This document shows positions 29,201-36,350 of a DNA stretch of 64,000 bases, in pieces. A model generated the notes under the pieces. It was given only the letters and a program-made list of their open reading frames with translations, had not been told where the DNA came from and did no database searches. Within the stretch, counting starts at the first letter, position 1. Each line of letters starts with the position of its first letter. The position numbers were made by a program, and so were the translations under genes. The stretch comes from Verrucomicrobiaceae bacterium (GTDB lineage: Bacteria > Verrucomicrobiota > Verrucomicrobiia > Verrucomicrobiales > Verrucomicrobiaceae): assembly GCA_016795485.1 (NCBI GenBank), contig JAEUHM010000041.1, positions 62,001-126,000 of the forward strand, given 5' to 3'.

Positions 29201-29420
29201 TTTGGACGCCGGTGTGCTGCGTCTTCAGTTCGTGCGTTGGAAGCATGCTGCGGATGTGTCCATCATTCCACAGATCTCTTCTGATCTGATCGACTGGAGC
29301 TCCGAGGGAGTTGTCGTCCAAGTTCTCACAGATGACGGAAACCGGCAGACCGTCTTGGCCACCTTCCCCGCAAGGACGGGCCGTGTCTTCGGCAGACTTA
29401 AGTTTCAGACCCTGCAATAG
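26256..29420 (+). CDS. Secreted GloVer-repeat protein with FnIII-like and cadherin-like domains
   Basis: The 1054-aa protein has a signal peptide (VIFWAEIVLLCLCLPSYAG). Residues up to about 745 are made of roughly 15 or more repeats of about 50 aa with the GloVer pattern (LYGTTSSGG, GTVYRI, LHSFG), a choice-of-anchor repeat likely to form one or more beta-propellers. A FnIII-like module follows (ARLHANVHPQSRHGMVHFEF), then a cadherin/Big-type domain (LDVLANDADPDGDDLAIL). The C-terminus carries the DHDSLANLAEYALGL motif seen near the ends of many verrucomicrobial exported proteins. A surface or extracellular role is inferred. Confidence 0.9.
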   Translation: MKVIFWAEIVLLCLCLPSYAGVLHSFGSLPDTGLVPMIPPVDGGNGFLYGTTSSGDATDGVLYAIGDDGGGMHVLHAFGSNSQDGTFPSGRLIIQNGVVYGVTQLGGQYGNGTIYCMDVSTRVYRILHSFGGAGLGRAPLGGLLKIGSKLYGTTAEGGSSSRGVLFEIGTDGVGFEILHHFGATAGDGRHPAAELVDLNGVLFGTTQSGGSFNKGTVFRFALADGNYQILSSLGATLSDAALPSGGLVVAAGELWGVSRGGTFGTGTVYKVSPQGTAHVVVKNFNESGSAGYEPSGTLVLANGTELYGTTEYGGNYDSGVVYRITTAGVGPTVRQHFEGSFGETEFPDGENPVGGLTLIGSTLYGACMSGGLFLEGSLFRVNTNGSGYELIHPFSGERGDGDSPSGVLFHDGVIYGTTENGGIYGFGTVYRVDPNGGDYRVLHHFNGDEGDSPNGELLVLDGRLYGTTRFGGTQGTGTIFSMLTDGRSFSLMRNMVSGTGSVPLSGLTHQAGLLYGTTSQGGTNNLGVTYRLQVSGSSYTVLRHHTTTDGSRPSNRPALNSTDLFVSTALNGAHNKGTVFRRAISSASLSVLRNFGSSASDLSSPSTLFWADSQLWGVASSGGALGGGGIFAMDASGANYSETKSFSSLQPEDGLSPQALFIGSGMSLFGSTQGGGADGNGTIWTMQQSGAGYQVIHSFEGAPLDGSSPSGDIAIDGSVVFSATMFGGEKDAGTVSAVYIGPSPQIETLLPTHVTNRSARLHANVHPQSRHGMVHFEFGTSIAYGSITDALPTTVSGNNPLSVEADLSGLIPQTTYQYRAVVSGPGWRVDGDNQTFTTVNSPPMVQPDTISILPGTRVTLDVLANDADPDGDDLAILQITQPTSGGVVTIENDKVVFAASEQFVSANFTYTASDGFGGLAVGLVTVSPVSSYVHWEQALTLAGLSNLGGPLDDGDHDSLANLAEYALGLTPQAPNVGILHSTLDAGVLRLQFVRWKHAADVSIIPQISSDLIDWSSEGVVVQVLTDDGNRQTVLATFPARTGRVFGRLKFQTLQ

Positions 29421-29429
29421 ACAGAGACC

Positions 29430-30140
29430 TCACTTGATGAGTTCCATACCCTCTGAGTAATCCGAAGCATGCTCAGACCAGTACTGCTGCAGAGCCTCTA
29501 AGTTTGGGCTGCTTCCTGCTGGGAACGCTTCTTCTCCAAGCCAGGACGCGATAGCCCCGCACAGCAGTTTTGTGTTCGCCTCGTTCAGCTGACCTGACGC
29601 GGCATTTGCTAGCAGTGATTCAAACATGGGCATCGTCGGCTGTTCACCAAGAATCCGCAGAACATCGTTAGCCGCATCTGGAGACGCATCTTTTAAGGCA
29701 GCGGAGATGATCTGTTCTGCAAACTCAAAATCCTGTGAGTTGACGTACTCCATAGCCAGCGCCCGCACTGCCGGTTGATCATTGTTCAACGCAAGAGCTA
29801 GCAAAGGAATGCCAGCCTCAATCTCCACAGCCATTGCCGCGTCCACCGCAGCCAGCCTCGCCTCAGTGTTTGCATCTTTGAGAGCTTGGGCCACAGCCTT
29901 GGACGTCTCTTTAGCGTCCCCTTCTTGCAACACCTTCTCCAGACGGCTTTTCACCTCAGACGCAGCAGAGGCGGAGGCAGCATTTGGCGATGAATCATTA
30001 ACGCCATCGCTCTTCGCGTTCACAGGCTCCGAGCGAGCCGTAGCCTTCACCTCGCTCCCTTTTTTGGAAACGGCAAGGTAGACGCCACTCACAGCGGCAA
30101 CAGCGGTCAAGAGAACCCATGGAACAAGCAGCTTTTTCAT
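29430..30140 (-). CDS. Exported HEAT-like repeat protein
   Basis: The start was set at ATG 30140, where MKKLLVPWVLLTAVAAVSG gives a membrane anchor or signal; the frame stays open upstream to 30377 but reads as non-coding. The 236-aa protein has a Ser/Ala-rich linker and then alpha-helical repeats of HEAT type (TEARLAAVDAAMAVEIEAGI, PAVRALAMEYVNSQDFEFAE). A scaffold role at the envelope is the most that can be said. It converges on the GloVer-repeat gene with a 9-nt gap. Confidence 0.75.
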   Translation of the reverse strand: MKKLLVPWVLLTAVAAVSGVYLAVSKKGSEVKATARSEPVNAKSDGVNDSSPNAASASAASEVKSRLEKVLQEGDAKETSKAVAQALKDANTEARLAAVDAAMAVEIEAGIPLLALALNNDQPAVRALAMEYVNSQDFEFAEQIISAALKDASPDAANDVLRILGEQPTMPMFESLLANAASGQLNEANTKLLCGAIASWLGEEAFPAGSSPNLEALQQYWSEHASDYSEGMELIK

Positions 30141-30414
30141 AACGGAATGTGCACCGCCGCGACTATGAAACACGCCCGGTTCCTTATCCAGCGCAATCCT
30201 GATCCCACTCGCGTTACGTGTCACACACTCGCCATCTAAAAATGAAACCTCAGCGCAAAAGCGCGCCACGCCATCATTGCCGAACATGCCCATACCGCAG
30301 ACTCCGCGTTTGGTTCTTCGCCGTACACTTTGTCGAAAAGCGATGTCCCCCACGAACGCGACCTCCCGATCGTCCAAAAATTGGCCAACTCGCGGAATCC
30401 TATTGAGAGGTCAC

Positions 30415-30714
30415 GGTCGAGTAACATGATTTTCCGTCTCAAAGACACCCTTGCTCAAGGTCGAGTAACGCGATGTTCGAGGTCGAGTAACGCGATGTTC
30501 GAGGTCGAGTAACGCGATGTTCGAGGTCGAGTAACGCGATGTTCGAGGTCGAGTAACGCGATGCTCGAGGTCGAGTAACGCGATGCTCGGGGTCGAGTAA
30601 CGCGATGTTCGGGGTCGAGTAACGCAATGTTCGAGGTCGAGTAACGCGATGCTCGGGGTCGAGTAACGCGATGCTCGGGGTCGAGTAGCGCAATACTCGA
30701 GGTCGAGTAACGCG
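30415..30714. repeat. Tandem array of a 22-bp repeat (11 full copies plus decayed edges)
   Basis: The unit starts GGTCGAGTAACGCGATG and ends TTCGA. Full copies begin at 30459, 30481, 30503, 30525, 30547, 30569, 30591, 30613, 30635, 30657 and 30679, and a 14-nt partial copy at 30701. Copies 1-4 are identical; later copies differ only by transitions at unit positions 10, 14, 17, 18 and 22. A 17/22-matching copy lies at 30415, exactly two periods upstream, with a weakly matching unit between. There are no unique spacers, so this is not a CRISPR. The minus strand is free of stops in all frames here, giving spurious 22-aa periodic readings. Confidence 0.95.
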
Positions 30715-30811
30715 TTCCTGACCCGTAAATTTGGGGTGAATGGGGCCGAAAATCACGATTTTGAGTCAAATTGGCCCAAAAATGGCCCCAGAGACACCGA
30801 GGACGACCCCA

Positions 30812-31045
30812 GGCCGCCCCTGAAGGGGGCAAAGAGATTAGCCCAGGGCTGAAGGAGCCTTAGCGACTGATGCCCTGGGTCACGTTCCGCCGAAGAGCGT
30901 TGCGCCCTGAAAGGGCGCGAGAGGGATCGCACCCTCTTGTGCCCCTTCAGGGCACAACCATCGCGCGGCACGAAACCCAGGACATCGCTCTGCTCAGCCC
31001 TGGGCTGGGCTCTTCCGACCCTTTGGGCCGGGGGGATCTTGCCGT
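30812..31045. repeat. Inverted pair of a dispersed palindromic repeat element
   Basis: Two modules of about 110 nt face each other around 30922. Each carries AGCCCAGGGCT-type and TGCCCTGGGT-type boxes and a hairpin: GCGCCCTGAAAGGGCGC at 30902-30918 in the left module, GTGCCCCTTCAGGGCAC at 30939-30955 in the right. The left module begins with another hairpin (GCCCCTGAAGGGGGC). The surrounding 30715-30811 and 31046-31245 hold no gene I can support. A related copy occurs at 42017. Confidence 0.8.
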
Positions 31046-31245
31046 GGGGGCCGACGATTGGTCGATGGTTGACGTTTGACAGGCGGTTTGGATTTGGTGG
31101 TGTCCAGACTGGGTGGACTACCCGCCGGCTCGAGCTTGATTTAATGGCCTCCTTGAGGTTGCGGAACCTTTTCTTGGCTTGCATTTCGTTCTGGTCTGAA
31201 CGACTTCGCTCCAAGTGATCGCCCGCGTGTTTTTCCAGCGACAGT

Positions 31246-31707
31246 ATGTCTAATGAGCTTCAACAAGCTCATCTGACCATACGTGCCTCTGTAACCGATG
31301 ATCGACATGTGAGGCTGTTTGCACGTGCCCACAAGGTGGAGCTGGGGCCTGGATGGAGCTTTGATATCGCTGAGCCGTCCGCTACCGGGGCCGAGACACT
31401 GCTTGGGGTGCTTGCTTCGGATGTGATGTGCGTGTTCGCGCGGCTGGCTAAGCAGAAGCGGGTCATCGTGGATGAAATGGAGGCCACGGTTTCAGCAGAC
31501 TTGCTCGATCCGTTGGTTCATCTGGGCGTGATCGGTGCCAGTGGCGAGCCTCGCTATGAAAACTTTGTGCTGCGTGCCTATGTGGGCACCAGTGCCGCAG
31601 AATCAACCGTGCGCGCCCTCTGGGACGAGTCTCTGGCTCGTGCGCCTCTCTACAATACCCTCCGTCATGCTGCCCAGGTGCGTGCGGAACTCATTCTCAC
31701 TCACTAG
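31246..31707 (+). CDS. OsmC-like protein with only one Cys
   Basis: The 153-aa protein follows the OsmC/Ohr fold order: an N-terminal strand pair (GPGWSFDIAEPSATGAETLL), a central helix with C62 (ASDVMCVFARLA), and a C-terminal APLYNTLRHAAQV segment. In peroxidases of this family that last segment usually holds the second catalytic Cys; here the position is Ala (A133). A classical two-Cys hydroperoxidase mechanism is therefore unlikely. It is the first gene of a tight four-gene operon (2 nt to the next gene). A thiol-handling or ligand-binding role alongside the flavoprotein is possible. Confidence 0.8.
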   Translation: MSNELQQAHLTIRASVTDDRHVRLFARAHKVELGPGWSFDIAEPSATGAETLLGVLASDVMCVFARLAKQKRVIVDEMEATVSADLLDPLVHLGVIGASGEPRYENFVLRAYVGTSAAESTVRALWDESLARAPLYNTLRHAAQVRAELILTH

Positions 31708-31709
31708 TC

Positions 31710-32855
31710 ATGTATTCCTTATCAGCCGATCAACTTACCTTCGTGCAAAAAGCACGTGAGCTAGCTCAAAACGTCCTCGCCACTCACGCTGGAGATGTGG
31801 ATGAGAAGGGCCGCTTCCCCACGGAGTCTTTGGCCGCGCTTGCCGAGGCTGGCTTCTACGGGTTGCTGATTCCGAAGGAGCTTGGTGGGCAAGGTCAATC
31901 CCTGAGAGTGCTGGCGGCTGTGGTGGATGAGCTAGCCCAAGCCTGTGCTTCCACGGCGATGATCTATATGATGCACAACAGCGCGGTGAACTGCTACTTG
32001 GCTGAGCCGGAGAAGTTTGCTGACGTGCTGAAAGATGCCGCAATGGGACGTCATCTGGGCACGCTCGCGTTTTCAGAGAAGGGCAGCCGCAGTCAGTTCT
32101 GGGCACCAGTGTCGCGTGCGGTTTCCGCTTCGGGTGGTGTGACGCTGAGTGCGCAGAAGAGCTGGGTGACGAGTGCTGGACATGCGGATGGCATCGTAGC
32201 GAGTTGCATCTCCGCAGATGGCAGTGGTGCTGCGGTTTACTTGGTGAAAAAGAACGATGGCGGTCTCAGCATCACCGGTGGCTGGAATGGACTGGGCATG
32301 AGGGGCAACCAAAGCAATCCGATGACGCTTGAGGATGTGGATCTTGGTGATGAGCGTCTAATCGGTGAGGCAGGAAAGGGCGCGGATATCATGTTGGGCA
32401 AGGCACTGCCCGTCTTCCAACTTTGCCAGGGCGCTATTGGTGTGGGTGTGGCGGAGGCAGCTTTTCAAGCAGCACAAAAGCACATCACTGCTGTAGGATT
32501 TGAGCACACGGGCACCAAGTTGAGTGATCTACCCAATCTCCGTGCAGCGCTTGCCGAGATGCGTCTGGAAGTGGACAAGGCCCGTGCCTACTTGGTGGCT
32601 GTAGTGGGTAAACTGGAAGCTGGAGATGCGGATGCGATGCTGCACGTCCTTGCCCTGAAGGCCAGCTCTGCTGAGACGGCAGTCAAAGTTTCCGACTTGG
32701 CAATGCGTGCGTGCGGCGGGGCTGCCTTTAGCAAGCATCTTGGCCTGGAGCGCGCCTTCCGAGACGCTCGTGCTGCGATTGTGATGGCTCCTACGACTGA
32801 TCACTTGAGGGAGTTCGTCGGCCGTTTGCTCGTGGGTCTGCCACTTTTTGGTTAA
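31710..32855 (+). CDS. Acyl-CoA dehydrogenase-like flavoprotein with an altered active site
   Basis: The 381-aa length and domain order are those of acyl-CoA dehydrogenases: an N-terminal helical domain (EAGFYGLLIPKELGGQG), a central beta domain (LGTLAFSEKGSRS, SAQKSWVTSAGHADG) and a C-terminal helical domain (MRACGGAAFSKHLGLERAFR). After RDARAAIVM, where canonical enzymes have EGT with the catalytic Glu, this protein has APTTD (A360-P361-T362). That form recalls relatives such as DszC/SfnB, flavin-dependent monooxygenases of sulfur compounds. A hydroxylase or monooxygenase-like reaction is as plausible as acyl-CoA oxidation. It lies 2 nt after the OsmC-like gene and 20 nt before the binding-protein gene. 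Confidence 0.8.
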   Translation: MYSLSADQLTFVQKARELAQNVLATHAGDVDEKGRFPTESLAALAEAGFYGLLIPKELGGQGQSLRVLAAVVDELAQACASTAMIYMMHNSAVNCYLAEPEKFADVLKDAAMGRHLGTLAFSEKGSRSQFWAPVSRAVSASGGVTLSAQKSWVTSAGHADGIVASCISADGSGAAVYLVKKNDGGLSITGGWNGLGMRGNQSNPMTLEDVDLGDERLIGEAGKGADIMLGKALPVFQLCQGAIGVGVAEAAFQAAQKHITAVGFEHTGTKLSDLPNLRAALAEMRLEVDKARAYLVAVVGKLEAGDADAMLHVLALKASSAETAVKVSDLAMRACGGAAFSKHLGLERAFRDARAAIVMAPTTDHLREFVGRLLVGLPLFG

Positions 32856-32875
32856 TCCTTAGCTCTTTGTCAACT

Positions 32876-33703
32876 ATGTCCACATCCAGTCCAGTTATCG
32901 TCGGCGCGGTGCTCTACGATCCCAAGGTGTCCATCATCTGGGAGATCATCCGCGAGTTCTTTGAGTCCAATGGCTGTCCGATGGACGTAAAGCTTTACGC
33001 TGACTACGATCTACAGAACATCGCGCTCATGAATGGCGAGATTGAGGTCGCTTGGAACTCGCCCTTGGCATGGCTGGATGCACAGCGCCGTAGTGGTGGC
33101 ACATGCCGGTCTATTGCGATGCGTGACACGGATCGCGACCGCGTTTCTCACATCATTGTTAAGTCAGACAGTGCGATCAAGAGCTTGAGTGACCTTCGAG
33201 GCAAAACAGTGGCGCTTGGAGCGAAAGACTCTCCCCAGGCACGGCTCATCCCGCAGGGTTTGCTCGGTCGCCATGGGTTTATTCCTGGGCGTGACTACAC
33301 GGAGAAGCGCCACGATTTGCTCGTGGGCTTGCATGGCGATCACATCGGAGGTGAGAAGGAGGCTTTCCTCACTCTCAAGCGTGGCGAGGCAGATGCATCC
33401 GCGCTAATTGATCTCAATTGGGAAGCATGGACTAAAGATGGCACGATTGATCCCGCCAAGTTTCGCATTCTAGCAACGACGGATCGTTACGATCACTGTG
33501 TGTTCGCGGTGCGGCAAGACTTTGATGCCCAGCGTGAAGCGAGTTGGCTGGCAGTGCTCCATCAGATGAGCTATGACAATCCCAAGCATCGCGAAATGAT
33601 GGACATGGAAGGTCTCAAGAAGTGGGAGCCGGGACGGACGAGCGGTTTTGCCGCGTTGGCGGAGGCTGTGGAGCTTCTTGGATTCTTTGAAGGGGCGGAA
33701 TGA
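32876..33703 (+). CDS. PhnD-like substrate-binding-fold protein without signal peptide
   Basis: The ATG at 32876 was chosen over an in-frame TTG at 32867. The 275-aa protein is similar to PhnD-type phosphonate binding proteins in layout: VGAVLYDPKVSIIWEI at the start, NGEIEVAWNSPLAWL in lobe one, then the conserved SLSDLRGKTVALGAKDSPQA hinge region and LKRGEADASALIDLNW. There is no signal peptide or lipobox, and no ABC ATPase or permease is nearby, so it is probably cytosolic. Cytosolic proteins of this fold include enzymes (MqnA/MqnD, Thi5-like). Its last 4 nt overlap the methyltransferase start (ATGA), implying coupled translation. Confidence 0.82.
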   Translation: MSTSSPVIVGAVLYDPKVSIIWEIIREFFESNGCPMDVKLYADYDLQNIALMNGEIEVAWNSPLAWLDAQRRSGGTCRSIAMRDTDRDRVSHIIVKSDSAIKSLSDLRGKTVALGAKDSPQARLIPQGLLGRHGFIPGRDYTEKRHDLLVGLHGDHIGGEKEAFLTLKRGEADASALIDLNWEAWTKDGTIDPAKFRILATTDRYDHCVFAVRQDFDAQREASWLAVLHQMSYDNPKHREMMDMEGLKKWEPGRTSGFAALAEAVELLGFFEGAE

Positions 33704-34848
33704 CTTTTTCCGTCACTCAGATTGGCTCCTGGCCGCGCTCGGAGAGATTGCTTGCTGCTTTGCGTGAGAAACGCATGGACCGCATTGCCCAAGCGGAGTT
33801 TGACCAGATCGCGGACGCTGAAATTGTGCGATGTCTCCAACTTCAACACGAAGCGGGTGTGGACATGGTGGTGGATGGTGAACTACGGCGTGACAACTTT
33901 TACTCGTTCATCACGGATAAAGTCGAAGGCACCAAACTGATGTCTCTGGCGGAGATGCTGGACACGGTAGAGGACAAGGCTGCTTTTGAAGCGATGCTGC
34001 AGACGCTCGATGCTCCAGCGTTTGCGATTCGGAATCCGACCTGTGTGGGCAAGCTGAGGCGAAAAGAGCCACTGGTGGTGAATGACTTGCGCTTTGTGAA
34101 GCGACACAGTGACAAGCCAGTGAAGGTCACGTTGCCGGGGCCCTATTTGCTGACCCGTGCCATGTGGGTGACGGCTCACTCGTTCGCCGCGTATGGTGAC
34201 AAGCCAGTGATGGCGGATGATGTGGTGACGATCCTGCGGGAGGAGTTGGCCGATCTTGTGAGCGAGGGTGTGGAGTGTGTTCAATTTGATGAACCGGTGC
34301 TCACGGAGGTCGTTCATAGTGGCGACAGCAAGCGGCGGACGTTCATGTGTGCCACGCTTGCCGTGCGTAGAGACACTAGTTCGGAACTCGCTTACGCGGC
34401 TGAGTTGATGAATCGAGTGGTGGCAGGATTTGAAGACAAACTGCGAACGGGCATCCACGTCTGCCGTGGAAACTGGTCTCGGCGGGAAGATGTGCTCATC
34501 ACGGGAGACTATCAGCCTCTGGTGGAGTGCTTCAAAGGCATGCGGCTGAAACATTATGCTCTGGAGTATGCCACGCCACGTGCTGGAGAGTTGGACGTCA
34601 TCGGCCGAGCACTGGGAGATCGCGAAATTGGTCTCGGATGTGTGAACCCGCGCACGGACGAAGCTGAAAGCGTGGAGTCCATCCAAGAGCGCGCCCAGGA
34701 GGCGCTTCAGTATTGGAAGCCCGAGCAGATTTCACTCAACCCTGACTGCGGCTTTGGCTGTTTCGCCAATCGCTGCGTAAACGAGGAGGCGGCAGCGGTA
34801 GGAAAGCTCCGAGCAATGGCTGAGGCTGCTAGGCGGTTACGGGGATAG
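33700..34848 (+). CDS. MetE C-terminal-like (cobalamin-independent methionine synthase family) zinc methyltransferase
   Basis: The 382-aa protein corresponds to the catalytic C-terminal half of MetE. Zinc-ligand positions are present: H253 and C255 (IHVCRGN), a Glu at about E289 (LEY) and C350 (NPDCGFG). The N-terminus TQIGSWPRSERLLAAL is the family's GS-x-PR motif, and FDEP at about 196-199 is conserved. Stand-alone proteins of this size use diverse methyl or alkyl donors and thiol acceptors, including MetE-like core methyltransferases and coenzyme M transferases, so methionine synthesis is only one option. It ends the four-gene operon. Confidence 0.85.
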   Translation: MTFSVTQIGSWPRSERLLAALREKRMDRIAQAEFDQIADAEIVRCLQLQHEAGVDMVVDGELRRDNFYSFITDKVEGTKLMSLAEMLDTVEDKAAFEAMLQTLDAPAFAIRNPTCVGKLRRKEPLVVNDLRFVKRHSDKPVKVTLPGPYLLTRAMWVTAHSFAAYGDKPVMADDVVTILREELADLVSEGVECVQFDEPVLTEVVHSGDSKRRTFMCATLAVRRDTSSELAYAAELMNRVVAGFEDKLRTGIHVCRGNWSRREDVLITGDYQPLVECFKGMRLKHYALEYATPRAGELDVIGRALGDREIGLGCVNPRTDEAESVESIQERAQEALQYWKPEQISLNPDCGFGCFANRCVNEEAAAVGKLRAMAEAARRLRG

Positions 34849-34908
34849 GACCGGAGAGGTGCGCGAGCCGCATGATTGCAATGCCCGCCTTTGATGATTG
34901 GGTTGAGC

Positions 34909-35319
34909 ATGAATCTATTTGTCTGGAACAAGCAGGTTTCGACTCCGGCTGGTTATGCTGAGAGGGATTGCGTGCTAGTTTCATACGAAATGCCGTTGTT
35001 GAGGTACTGTTATGTTTTGTGCCACAATACACACTCGGAACAAAGCATTGAGCTAGACTCATCAATGGTTGGATTCTTCGTTTCAGAAGCACGTAGACTT
35101 TCAACTGATGTCACAGGGAATCCAGAGTCGTATGTCATCATACTGAGCGGCAGTTTTGTGCGGAAGCGCTCCAACTTGCATATTCATGTCTTTGTAGTTC
35201 GGCGGCGATTCCAGAAGGCATGGCTGTACCTGCTGCTTGGTATCATCCACGCCACGTCAGCGATGCGCCGTGCAGTGACGCATTTTTTTGTGTTTGTTAG
35301 GGGGAGAACAAAATCATAG
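34909..35319 (+). CDS. Small protein of unknown function with an HIHV motif (tentative)
   Basis: From ATG 34909 the frame gives 136 aa. The central part reads like protein (SYVIILSGSFVRKRSNLHIHVFVV, here split across about residues 78-101), and the alternating-His motif recalls HIT-superfamily proteins, though the full HIT motif is not visible. The DNA is AT-richer than its neighbours. Against it: no good ribosome site, and a hairpin-plus-T-run-like stretch around 35257-35289 falls inside the 3' end. It may be a recently acquired or decaying gene. Confidence 0.4.
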   Translation: MNLFVWNKQVSTPAGYAERDCVLVSYEMPLLRYCYVLCHNTHSEQSIELDSSMVGFFVSEARRLSTDVTGNPESYVIILSGSFVRKRSNLHIHVFVVRRRFQKAWLYLLLGIIHATSAMRRAVTHFFVFVRGRTKS

Positions 35320-35336
35320 ACCAGTGCCGATTTAGA

Positions 35337-35822
35337 ATGACAGGGTTAACCATTCGACGACTGAAAACGAGCGAGGCGGATGTTTATCGAAGAGTCCGGT
35401 TGGAAGCGCTGAAGGAGTCTCCGAAGGCCTTTTCGACATCGTATGAACAGGCGTTGGCGCGGAGTGAAGAGAGTTGGGTGGCGCAAGCCGAATCGGCTGT
35501 TTGCGGCAGTGATCGGGCAATCTTCGTTGCTGTTGAAGAGGCTCAGCCGGTGGGGGTCGCTGCTGTGTTCCGAGATGACGCAGCGACTTCTGAAGGTGAG
35601 CTTCTGCAAATGTGGGTGGCACCTTCCTGCCGTGGAAAAGGCGTAGCAGACCAGTTATTGAGTGCCCTCACTCAGTGGGCCGTGGCCGGATCAATGAAGG
35701 TGATCAATGCCGAAGTGACGGCGGGTAATGATCGAGCGCTGGGCTTTTACCAAAAGCATGGATTTCGCGTGCAGGCTAGGGACGCTAACTCGTGGCTGAT
35801 GGTGCTTGAGTTGGTTCGGTGA
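35337..35822 (+). CDS. GNAT family N-acetyltransferase
   Basis: The 161-aa protein is a single GNAT domain. The N-terminal IRRLKTSEADVYRRVRLEAL is typical of the family. Motif A, the acetyl-CoA pyrophosphate loop, is intact as WVAPSCRGKGVADQLLSAL at about residues 100-118, with motif B near NDRALGFYQKHGFRV. It transfers an acetyl group from acetyl-CoA to an unknown amine. It stands alone; no toxin-antitoxin partner of the RHH type precedes it. Confidence 0.9.
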   Translation: MTGLTIRRLKTSEADVYRRVRLEALKESPKAFSTSYEQALARSEESWVAQAESAVCGSDRAIFVAVEEAQPVGVAAVFRDDAATSEGELLQMWVAPSCRGKGVADQLLSALTQWAVAGSMKVINAEVTAGNDRALGFYQKHGFRVQARDANSWLMVLELVR

Positions 35823-35887
35823 TGAAGGGAAGTTGCGGTCAGAGAGCGAAATCCGGTGATATGTTCTTGGTCTCTCGCGCCCCTTCA

Positions 35888-36198
35888 GGCATGGGCGTCA
35901 GGTTAAGCCTAAGGCACGATGTTTTGGTGGTAGTTGAGGCGCTTGCGCTGGTCGTAGCAGCAGTATTTGCGCAGGGCGGCAGGGGTGATCTTTCGCGGCG
36001 CACGCTTCTGCCAACCGGTGACTATGGCGATCAACTCCAGCTCGTGGGCAGTAATGCCCAGTGCGGTGATGAACTCTGCCACCTCACGAGGTTCCTCCAG
36101 AGTCACCTCAGCTGCTTGGTCTGCGGTTGCCATAACCCCCTCTTCTCAAACCACACCTCTGTTTTCAACTCTTCTCTCCTTAACCTGACGCTCATGCC
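35888..36198. mobile_element. Internally deleted IS (MITE-like) with 20-bp terminal inverted repeats
   Basis: The left end GGCATGGGCGTCAGGTTAAG (35888-35907) is matched in inverted orientation at 36179-36198 with 19 of 20 identities. Between them lies a minus-strand remnant resembling the two ends of an IS4-type transposase. The element is 311 bp, far shorter than an intact IS, so it is an internal-deletion derivative that could only move with a transposase supplied elsewhere. No target-site duplication is obvious. Confidence 0.7.
35909..36133 (-). pseudogene. Internally deleted transposase remnant (IS4-type, tentative)
   Basis: The 74-codon frame is bounded by the terminal repeats of the MITE-like element. 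Residues 1 to about 52 (ALGITAHELELIAIVTGWQK then RAPRKITP) resemble the N-terminus of IS4-family transposases, which carry a TGF-x-RR-PRKI-type motif. The last 20 residues (CCYDQRKRLNY) resemble their C-termini. The catalytic DDE core is absent, so an in-frame internal deletion has joined both ends. The family call is from memory of motif shape. Confidence 0.55.
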
Positions 36199-36350
36199 GG
36201 TGGGGGCTCAATCTCTCTCCACACGACACCTATCCAGATCATCGGCATTCAGGCTGCCATTTTGAAGCTGATGGCTGAAGACGAACGATGTTTGCCTTGT
36301 GACAGGTAGGCGTGGTATTCTTCATGGCAGTAAAACTCTGCTACACGCTT

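Noticed and set aside
30415-30714. CRISPR array
   Set aside because: Repeats are contiguous without unique spacers and no cas gene is nearby.
30439-30832. Minus-strand frames of 105 and 125 codons across the 22-bp array
   Set aside because: They only translate the repeat: a 22-nt unit read in three frames gives a 22-aa periodic peptide. No ribosome site or domain.
30753-31214. Minus-strand 153-codon frame
   Set aside because: It runs through the dispersed palindromic repeat pair and has no coding features.
31079-31245. Riboswitch (SAM or B12) before the operon with the MetE-like gene
   Set aside because: No conserved core of either class could be made out in the leader.
33883-34686. Minus-strand 267-codon frame
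   Set aside because: Antisense to the MetE-like gene, with no recognisable motif.
35871-36210. Target-site duplication for the MITE-like element
   Set aside because: Sequences flanking both terminal repeats were compared and no direct repeat was found.
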